Assembly (NCBI GenBank): GCA_030916665.1 | Contig: JAUPWC010000381.1 | Coordinates: forward strand, 1 to 11,676 | DNA from: Verrucomicrobiota bacterium | GTDB taxonomy: Bacteria; Verrucomicrobiota; Verrucomicrobiia; Opitutales; Opitutaceae | Length of the DNA stretch: 11,676 nucleotides | Reading direction: 5' to 3' | Shown here: in pieces, positions 4,506 to 11,676 of the stretch | Numbering within the stretch: the first letter of the stretch is position 1 | Layout of the letters: each line of letters begins with the position of its first letter | Made by a program: the position numbers and the translations under genes | The notes under the pieces: generated by a model | What the model was told of the DNA's origin: nothing | Databases searched by the model: none | Seen by the model: the letters and a program-made list of their open reading frames with translations, nothing else

Positions 4506-5618
4506 TCAGATTCCGAAGAATCGGGCGGCATCTGCTGCCGTGGCCCGGCCCTTGTAGTGCTGGTAAAGCGTGCTCGGGTTGGCGTGGCACAGGATGACGG
4601 CGGTCCGGGCGGCGTCCTTGTGCTGGGCGACGTGGTAGGAGCAAAACGAGTGTCGGAGCACGTTGCCGGGGTTGTGGACGCCGGCTAACCGGAACGCATC
4701 ACCCTTCAAGGTCAGATACTGACGCTCAGTCATGGCCCACGCTTCGGCAGGGGCCGAACGCAGCCATTTCCAGAGGTTTTCTGGTAGGCCGTCGATGTAA
4801 TGCCGCTTCCGGGTTTTTAGCTTCGCAGCGGGCAAAGTAATGCCCTTGTCCGCGAAATTGATGTCCGCCTTCACAATCCGGGCCGCTGAGGAGAACCGGA
4901 GGCCGGCGAAGGCCTCCAGGGCGAGACGGGCACAGACCTGAGGAAGTCGCCTCCGGGCGGTGCGGAAGAGTTTCTTGGCGTCATCGGCACTTAGGACCGT
5001 CACGTCATCGGAAACACGGGCTGGGCTCCGGACGCTTTCGCAGGGGTTGACGCTGGCTAGTCCTTCGAGCCGTGCCCACACGTAGAAGGCGCTTACTCGC
5101 TTGTAGTGGTTGCGCTTGGTCACCGGGGCGAAGGGCAGGGCGGCAAGCCATGTCCTGATGTCGTCGGGGGTGAGGGCAAGCAACCTGTCCCCGAACGCTG
5201 CCACAAACCGGGCCATGTCCATCTTTGCATGTGTGAGTGTGCCTTTAGCGATGCCGTCTTTCTTTCGGGATTCCAAGTAGCGGGCCGATGCCTCCCGGAT
5301 CGTGATGGAAGCAACCACGCCGGCTTTTTTGCGCTCGGCAAGCCACTCGTGGGCCACCTGCAACGGATCGACTTCTCCCACCGCGTTTTTGAAGGAGAGC
5401 CATGTCCGCCACTCTTTCGGATCGAAGGTGAGAACATCGGCCCCGTGGGCGTTACGCTTCTCGGCCAGTGCCTTTGCCGCCTTTTCCCGTGCGCTTGGTG
5501 ATTCGTAGGCGGCCGCGTGTCTTTTGCCGTCCTCCTGCCAGTGGAGGAAGTGGGGCGCGTTGGTGCGCTCTGGCCGATGGCTGTAACGAATTCCGCGGGG
5601 TGGTGTCCAGTTGCTCAT
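4506..5618 (-). CDS. int: Tyrosine recombinase (integrase) of the element
   Basis: 370-aa site-specific recombinase. An N-terminal arm-binding region (1-75) precedes a core-binding SAM-like domain (about 100-190, with TIREASARYLESRKK and VTKRNHYKRVSAFYVWAR). The catalytic domain (about 205-370) has Arg241 in AFAGLRFSSAARI, Lys268 or a neighbour in KLKTRKRHYI, box II NVLRHSF with Arg322/His323, His345 in LCHANPS and the likely nucleophile Tyr355 in YQHYKG. The first box II His is replaced by Asn319. ATG 5618 was chosen because the frame extends upstream only to a TTG at 5702 and the extension is encoded by the GGTTGC repeat array. It lies just inside the tRNA and on the same strand. The tRNA location and flanking repeat make its job clear. 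Confidence 0.92.
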   Translation of the reverse strand: MSNWTPPRGIRYSHRPERTNAPHFLHWQEDGKRHAAAYESPSAREKAAKALAEKRNAHGADVLTFDPKEWRTWLSFKNAVGEVDPLQVAHEWLAERKKAGVVASITIREASARYLESRKKDGIAKGTLTHAKMDMARFVAAFGDRLLALTPDDIRTWLAALPFAPVTKRNHYKRVSAFYVWARLEGLASVNPCESVRSPARVSDDVTVLSADDAKKLFRTARRRLPQVCARLALEAFAGLRFSSAARIVKADINFADKGITLPAAKLKTRKRHYIDGLPENLWKWLRSAPAEAWAMTERQYLTLKGDAFRLAGVHNPGNVLRHSFCSYHVAQHKDAARTAVILCHANPSTLYQHYKGRATAADAARFFGI

Positions 5619-5658
5619 GGTTGCAGTCTGGTTGCTAACACGGTTGCCGTTTGGTTGC
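5609..5658. repeat. Right-end array of GGTTGC repeats upstream of int
   Basis: GGTTGC occurs at 5619, 5630, 5642 and 5653, with a near-copy AGTTGC at 5609. The periods are 10, 11, 12 and 11 bp, about one helical turn each. The array overlaps the integrase ATG (5616-5618). Bound protein could therefore both build the recombination complex and repress int. Confidence 0.65.
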
Positions 5659-5737
5659 CATAGAGCCGGCAAACAAGGGCATTTCGTAGCAAGGAATGAC
5701 AACCCTGCTCACTCTACGGACTCTCCTTACTCTGGAC

Positions 5738-5755
5738 ATGGTGGACGCTACAGGA
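5738..5755. repeat. attR: Right attachment site inside the tRNA-Val 3' end
   Basis: This is the second copy of the 18-bp direct repeat. It forms the 3' end of the intact tRNA gene, so integration restored a functional tRNA with element-borne sequence. Crossover must lie within these 18 bases. Confidence 0.88.
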
Positions 5756-5815
5756 CTCGAACCTGTGACCCCGTGCGTGTGAAGCACGTGCTCTAACCAA
5801 CTGAGCTAAGCGTCC
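5739..5815 (-). tRNA. tRNA-Val, anticodon CAC, with encoded CCA
   Basis: Minus strand from 5815. The acceptor arm GGACGCT pairs with AGCGTCC (5743-5749). The D-arm contains AGCTCAGTTGGTTAGAGC. The anticodon stem-loop is CGTGC-TTCACAC-GCACG with anticodon CAC. The T-arm has GGTTCGAGTCC. The discriminator is A (5742), followed by encoded CCA (5741-5739). All arms pair well. Its last 18 bases are the integration site of the element. Confidence 0.95.
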
Positions 5816-6217
5816 GAAACGAGGGGCAGACGGTTGCGAGCCCTCCTCCCGAAATCAACCATTCTTTTGTCGGGCCCCGAACTCCCGCCGCAGGGCCGCC
5901 AGCAACTCCGCCTCGGTGCAGGGCTGGCGCAGGCGGCCAGCAGAAACCTCACCTGCTCGGTGCGGCCCGGAAGCAGAAAATTGGATCGTTTCGCTCTCAT
6001 CTGCGCAGATCAGCGAAGATGAGCGGTTACCCAACTGCAGCCCAAGAGCTGAGGGGCAGCGCGGGGACAGGAATTCACGGCCGCACGGGAAAATCCCGCT
6101 GCTCCCGCAGCAGGCCACACCGGCAATCGCGGAATCCGGGTTCAGTCGAATCCTTGCCAGCGGCACCCCGTGCTCCGGTCCGTCACCCCGCCCGTGCAAC
6201 CGGGCCATCAGCCAACC
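5816..6217. other. Intergenic region between tRNA-Val and glycerate kinase, no convincing gene
   Basis: About 400 bases. A minus-strand frame (5855-6208) is open but has no recognisable motif, a cysteine-rich low-quality composition and no ribosome-binding site. The sequence holds a few short hairpins, including a weak terminator-like one near 6086-6111 and the 12-bp palindrome ATCTGCGCAGAT. It should contain the tRNA promoter, but no clear -35/-10 pair was found. Confidence 0.5.
6086..6111 (-). terminator. Weak possible terminator after the glycerate kinase cluster
   Basis: On the minus strand GCTGC-GGGA-GCAGC is followed by GGGATTTTCCC, itself a small hairpin with a T4 run. It lies a little over 100 bases after the glycerate kinase stop. 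Short stems make this a low-confidence call. Confidence 0.3.
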
Positions 6218-7333
6218 TCACCCCAATCCGCGGCCGAGCGCCGCAACCAGCAGTTCCGGACAGCGCGGCAGTGCCTCGCCCAAGGGCATTCCCGGCGGTG
6301 TGATGGCGTGATGAAATTTATCCTCCGGCAAGCCGAGGCTGCCCGCGAAGACGTGTGCCATATTGCCCAGGCTCCGTGCGGTCCGCACCAACGAGCCGGG
6401 CCCCTTGCCCGCGAGCGACGTCGCGTCGAACCGGCCCTCCCCGGTGATCACGAGATCGGCCGCAGCGATGCGTTTTTCCAGACCGAGCCAGTCGGCGACG
6501 AGATCAAATCCCGGCGTCAGCCGCGCGCCGGCCGCGACCATCAGGCCGAACGCGATCCCGCCGGCCGCACCGCTGCCCGGCGTTTCGACCAGACTGCGCG
6601 GTTTGCCCGCCGCGTCGCACAGCCTTGCGGCCAGGCGCGCAGCTTCGGCCTCCAGGCGCGGCACGTCGGCCGGAGCGAGGCCCTTTTGCGGACCGAAGGT
6701 CGCGGTCGCACCCTGCGGACCGAGCAACGGATTCACCACGTCGCACGCGATGAACACGGGCGGCAGTTCCGTGCGCCCTTCCATGAAACGGAGGGCGGCC
6801 CAATTGGCCGGGATCGGATCGCGGGCGAAGGACCAGCCGAGAGCCGACAGCGCGCCCAAGCCGAGGTCGTTGGTCGCGCTGCCGCCGACTCCGAGCAGGA
6901 TGACATCGGCGCCGGCCCGGTGCGCGAGCGCGATCAGTTCGCCCGTGCCGCGCGTGCTCGTGAGCCACGGGTTGCGCTGCGCGGCAGGCACGAGTTCGAG
7001 GCCGCTGGCCGACGCCATGCCGATGACCGCCACCGTTTCCGATCCGGAAAGTGTGAGGCGGGACCACACGGCGGCAGACAGGCACGCCGCCCGGACGCAG
7101 CCGATGCCTGCCCGCACGGGCTCGCCGAGCGGTCCGCGCACGACGTGGTAATCCATCCGCCCGCCCGCCGCCCCGGTCATGATCTCGGCGAACGACTCGC
7201 CGCCATCCGTCAGCGGGCACAGGTCGAAGGTCCAATCCGGATGCCTCGCTTGCAACGCCCCGACCGCGATCTCGCAGGCCGCAGCGGCGGAGAGCCCATC
7301 CTTGAATTTGTCGAAGGCGACCAGCGCGTGCAT
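6218..7333 (-). CDS. glxK: Glycerate kinase (GlxK/GarK family)
   Basis: 371-aa cytoplasmic kinase that phosphorylates glycerate to a phosphoglycerate (2-phosphoglycerate in this family), feeding glycolysis from glyoxylate or serine breakdown. Family motifs in order: AFDKFKDGLSA (6-16), CPLTDGGES (39-47), LGVGGSATNDLGLGALSALGW (147-167), ACDVVNPLLGPQGA (196-209), FGPQKG (213-218), PGSGAAGG (252-259) and ITGEGRFDATSLAGKGP (296-312). Length is normal. Small departures are DKFKDG for the usual DSFKGS and GGES for GGEG. The ATG has no obvious Shine-Dalgarno. It lies 31 bases after nth on the same strand, so it may end a three-gene transcript with GH5 and nth, though no functional link is evident. 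Confidence 0.93.
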   Translation of the reverse strand: MHALVAFDKFKDGLSAAAACEIAVGALQARHPDWTFDLCPLTDGGESFAEIMTGAAGGRMDYHVVRGPLGEPVRAGIGCVRAACLSAAVWSRLTLSGSETVAVIGMASASGLELVPAAQRNPWLTSTRGTGELIALAHRAGADVILLGVGGSATNDLGLGALSALGWSFARDPIPANWAALRFMEGRTELPPVFIACDVVNPLLGPQGATATFGPQKGLAPADVPRLEAEAARLAARLCDAAGKPRSLVETPGSGAAGGIAFGLMVAAGARLTPGFDLVADWLGLEKRIAAADLVITGEGRFDATSLAGKGPGSLVRTARSLGNMAHVFAGSLGLPEDKFHHAITPPGMPLGEALPRCPELLVAALGRGLG

Positions 7334-7364
7334 GGCGGGAGCAAACCCGGTCGGCCGCCCCGGA

Positions 7365-8009
7365 TCAACGCCGGAGCGTTCGCTTGCGGGCCGGAAACAG
7401 CGTCCGGCAGATTTCGCAGACCGTGCCGTCGCAGCCGCGGGCGGTGCAGTGCTCGCGGCCGTAAAAGATGATGCGCAGGTGCAGCTGGTTCCAGTGCGCC
7501 TCAGGGAACAGCTTCTTCAAATCACGCTCAGTCTGCTCGACGCTGCGTCCGTCGCTCAATTTCCACCGCTTCGCCAGCCGGTGAATGTGCGTGTCCACGG
7601 GGAACGCCGGCACGCCCCACGCCTGGCTCATGACGACCGACGCCGTCTTGTGGCCCACGCCCGGCAGCGCTTCGAGTTCGTCGAAGGTCCGCGGCACCGC
7701 GCCGCCGTGGCGCTCCGAGATCAGGCGCGAGAGTTCGCTCACCGCCTTGGATTTCTTCGGCGAAAGCCCGCAGGGGCGAATGACCTCCTGAATCTTCGTC
7801 ACCGGCACGCGCGCCATGCCGGCCGGGTTGTCCGCCAAGGCCCACAGGTGCGGCGTGACCTCGTTCACGCGTTTGTCGGTGCATTGCGCCGACAGCACGA
7901 CCGCCACGAGCAGTGAGTAGGGGTCGCGGTGGTCGAGCGGGATCGGCGTCTCGGGATAAAGCTCCGCGAGACGGCGATCCACATAGGCGGCGCGTTCGCG
8001 GCGGGTCAT
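7365..8009 (-). CDS. nth: Endonuclease III (DNA glycosylase/AP lyase)
   Basis: 214-aa base-excision repair enzyme that removes oxidised pyrimidines and cleaves AP sites. Helical core with PYSLLVAVVLSAQCTDKRVNE (30-50), helix-hairpin-helix ELEALPGVGHKTA (111-123) with catalytic Lys121, and PVDTHIHRLAKRW with catalytic Asp139. The C-terminal cysteines are 188, 193, 198 and 201 (C-x4-C-x4-C-x2-C), not the classic C-x6-C-x2-C-x5-C of the iron-sulfur loop. The frame is open upstream to 8114, but those residues overlap the GH5 gene and read as shadow. ATG 8009 begins at the conserved N-terminus, 19 bases after the GH5 stop. Confidence 0.93.
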   Translation of the reverse strand: MTRRERAAYVDRRLAELYPETPIPLDHRDPYSLLVAVVLSAQCTDKRVNEVTPHLWALADNPAGMARVPVTKIQEVIRPCGLSPKKSKAVSELSRLISERHGGAVPRTFDELEALPGVGHKTASVVMSQAWGVPAFPVDTHIHRLAKRWKLSDGRSVEQTERDLKKLFPEAHWNQLHLRIIFYGREHCTARGCDGTVCEICRTLFPARKRTLRR

Positions 8010-8028
8010 CGGGCCGGGGCCGGCAACG

Positions 8029-9198
8029 TCATTTCTTCTTCGCCCCGGCCAGCATGATGTCGAGCAGCTCCTGGTCCGGCTTCCATTCGGTCTGCTTGGG
8101 GTCTCGCCATTCATAGACGCCGAAGTCGCCCTTGTATTCCCAATTGGCCCAGGCCATGCCGTTCGACTCCATCACGGCGACGATGTCGCGGTAGTAGGCC
8201 AGCCGGTCCTTGCGCGGCACGGTGGGCAGACAACCGAACTCGCCGCAATACAACTGCAGCCCGAGTTCGCGGGCGCGTTGAATCGCCGGGGCGAGCTCCT
8301 GGGCGATGCGCTCCGGTCCCCAGTTGTCGCGGGCCGTGCCGATCAGGTCCTTCAACTCGCCCCGCGGGTCGGACTTCGTCAACTTGGCGAATTCTTTTTC
8401 GGTCACCACCGGGCCCGGGTAGCGGACCTTGCCCTGGTAAACCTTCGTCGGCGCCCAGTTCGCGGTGTAGTGGGTGAAGAGGAACGGCGCGTAGGTGTGA
8501 GTGCTCAGGATGATGTTGCGGTCGCCGGCCGGCACCTTGAGGAACGGCAGGGTCGGCGGAATCTGCCAGCGGTTCGAGCCGATGATAAGCACGCGGTCCG
8601 GTTCCATTTTCCGGATGACCGCATGGGCGCCGGCCACGAGCCGGTTCCACTGCTCGTGGTCGTCGGCCACGGGCTCGTTCATGATCTCGTAGGCCACGGC
8701 GTCCACCGGCTGGGCGCGCAGGCGCGCGGAGAGCTGCCGCCAGAGGTCGAAGAAGGCTTCCTGCGCCTTCGGGTCGGTGAAGAGCGTGTTGTGCCCGCCC
8801 TCGTTGGCGGCGTTGAAATGATGGGTGCGGATCGTGTGCAGGTCCACGATCACGCGCAGCTGGTGCGCTCGCGCCCACCCGATGGCCCGCAGCATCAGGG
8901 CGAAGGCTTCCTCGTTTTGCGAACCGTCCTCCCGCCACAGCTCCTTTTCGTCGATCGGCAGGCGCACATGGTCGAAACCGGCCTCCGCAATGAACTGGAA
9001 ATCCTTTTCCGTGATCCACTGCGACCGCGGCTGCCAGCCGAAGTCCTGCGACAGCCAGTGGCTGAGATTCGTGCCGCGGCGGATGACAAATCCCGAGGGA
9101 TTGAGCGGGGTGGCCTCGCCGGCCGGGGCGGAGGGGAGGGCAAAAGCCAGGGCAGCAAACCCGAGGCACAGCGGAGCGAGTCGGAGGGGTAGCTTCAT
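8029..9198 (-). CDS. Secreted glycoside hydrolase family 5 (cellulase-like)
   Basis: 389-aa predicted exported enzyme that cleaves beta-glucan-type polysaccharides by a retaining mechanism. The signal peptide is MKLPLRLAPLCLGFAALAFA with probable cleavage after APA (about residue 26). TIM-barrel motifs follow in order: RRGTNLSHWL (40-49), FDHVRLPID (75-83), LRVIVDLHTI (114-123), AYEIMNEPV with acid/base Glu175, STHTYAPF (232-239), LYCGEFG with nucleophile Glu320 and MAWANWEYKGDFGVY (348-362). No carbohydrate-binding module is seen. The frame extends to 9252, but ATG 9198 starts at the signal peptide. Endoglucanase, exo-1,3-glucanase and mannanase cannot be told apart from the sequence alone. 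It is first in a minus-strand series with nth and glxK. Confidence 0.88.
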   Translation of the reverse strand: MKLPLRLAPLCLGFAALAFALPSAPAGEATPLNPSGFVIRRGTNLSHWLSQDFGWQPRSQWITEKDFQFIAEAGFDHVRLPIDEKELWREDGSQNEEAFALMLRAIGWARAHQLRVIVDLHTIRTHHFNAANEGGHNTLFTDPKAQEAFFDLWRQLSARLRAQPVDAVAYEIMNEPVADDHEQWNRLVAGAHAVIRKMEPDRVLIIGSNRWQIPPTLPFLKVPAGDRNIILSTHTYAPFLFTHYTANWAPTKVYQGKVRYPGPVVTEKEFAKLTKSDPRGELKDLIGTARDNWGPERIAQELAPAIQRARELGLQLYCGEFGCLPTVPRKDRLAYYRDIVAVMESNGMAWANWEYKGDFGVYEWRDPKQTEWKPDQELLDIMLAGAKKK

Positions 9199-9442
9199 CC
9201 CCCAGGGACTAATCGCCGCCCTGCGCAAGGCAACGCCGGATGACCGGCCCATGGGGAACCGGCGGGTGAAATATCCGATTTATATCCGGCACAGAAGAAA
9301 CGGCACCGCTGGGCCGCGGGCATCCGGCCCGGGAAGCGGACCCGCCTAGCAGCCTCGCTTCCCGCCGCAGAACCGCGGTTAATGGGTCGCGCCGCGCTCA
9401 AAACTCAGTTGCACGGCACCGCCGGGGGGCGTAGCTTCAAAC
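9199..9442. promoter_or_regulatory. Divergent GH5/gcvP intergenic region
   Basis: 244 bases. An AT-rich island (9269-9285) in otherwise GC-rich DNA holds ATATCCG twice, 11 bp apart (9271 and 9282), and a TATAAA hexamer on the minus strand (9284-9279) that may be the GH5 -10. Toward gcvP there are two hairpins (GGGCCG/CGGCCC near 9311-9330 and GGGAAGCG 9331-9338 with CGCTTCCC 9356-9363) and the perfect palindrome AACCGCGGTT (9371-9380). No glycine riboswitch core was recognised. Confidence 0.4.

Positions 9443-11676
<2,234 letters not shown>

Larger units (their letters stand above)
1786..5755. mobile_element. Integrative element in tRNA-Val with HUH Rep and tyrosine integrase
   Basis: Bounded by an identical 18-bp direct repeat, the right copy being the 3' end of tRNA-Val. 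One repeat unit is 3,952 bp. Contents from left to right: RHH regulator (minus), excisionase-like HTH, 70-aa unknown, HUH Rep, possible ssDNA-binding protein, 173-aa unknown, terminator, structured non-coding segment, tyrosine integrase (minus). Base composition is visibly less GC-rich than the flanking genes. No structural phage genes, type IV secretion genes or obvious cargo are seen. It fits an integrated rolling-circle plasmid, an integrative mobilisable element or an inovirus-like satellite. Excision activity cannot be judged from the sequence, but all visible genes look intact. Confidence 0.88.

Noticed and set aside
5609..5658. GGTTGC array as a CRISPR array
   Set aside because: Repeats of 6 bp with 4-6 bp spacers are far too short. 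Helical phasing fits protein-binding sites.
5619..5702. N-terminal extension of the integrase from a TTG at 5702
   Set aside because: The extension is encoded by the GGTTGC repeat array and lacks a ribosome-binding site. ATG 5618 is simpler, though the extension cannot be excluded.
5855..6208. Minus-strand frame of 117 codons after glycerate kinase
   Set aside because: No recognisable domain, no ribosome-binding site and unlikely composition, so it is treated as intergenic.
6170..7471. Plus-strand open frame of 433 codons
   Set aside because: Antisense to glycerate kinase and the end of nth. Its Arg/Gly/Ala-rich composition has no motif.
8278..9192. Plus-strand open frame opposite the GH5 gene
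   Set aside because: Shadow of the glycosidase, which has a signal peptide and both catalytic glutamates.
9253..9442. Glycine riboswitch upstream of gcvP
   Set aside because: The conserved core segments of the aptamer could not be found. Only generic hairpins are present.

Overview
The window looks like part of a GC-rich bacterial chromosome, probably of the Verrucomicrobiota (Opitutaceae-like). That placement is inferred from composition and gene style and was not searched. The resident genes are housekeeping or metabolic: an anaerobic ribonucleotide reductase nrdD (minus strand, cut by the left edge), a tRNA-Val(CAC), a minus-strand cluster of a secreted family-5 glycoside hydrolase, endonuclease III and glycerate kinase, and a plus-strand glycine dehydrogenase gcvP (cut by the right edge).

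Between nrdD and the tRNA sits a compact integrative element of lower GC, about 3,952 bp long. It is bounded by a perfect 18-bp direct repeat (1786-1803 and 5738-5755). The right copy is the 3' end of the tRNA-Val gene, and the left copy is the displaced original 3' end. The element carries a tyrosine integrase next to the tRNA. At the other end is a divergently transcribed ribbon-helix-helix regulator, facing a five-gene plus-strand run: an excisionase-like HTH protein, a 70-aa unknown, an HUH-type rolling-circle replication initiator, a small possible ssDNA-binding protein and a 173-aa unknown. The run ends at a strong intrinsic terminator. Short GGTTGC repeats at about helical spacing lie just inside both ends and look like integrase or excisionase arm sites. 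No coat, morphogenesis, relaxase-coupling or toxin gene is visible. The plan (divergent repressor, Rep, possible SSB) recalls inovirus satellites such as RS1, or an integrated rolling-circle plasmid, but with its own tRNA-targeting integrase.

Regulatory reading: nrdD is preceded by a perfect FNR-type palindrome and by two NrdR-like palindromes whose centres are 32 bp apart, which suits an oxygen-responsive, nucleotide-sensing promoter. The element has separated the tRNA from its likely original terminator, and the integrase now lies directly downstream of the tRNA in the same direction. gcvP carries an in-frame palindromic insertion of about 47 bp that can fold into a three-way structure in the linker between its two halves. 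Intergenic stretches longer than 300 bases are 1446-1785 (nrdD upstream flank, no convincing gene) and 5816-6217 (between the tRNA and glycerate kinase, no convincing gene).
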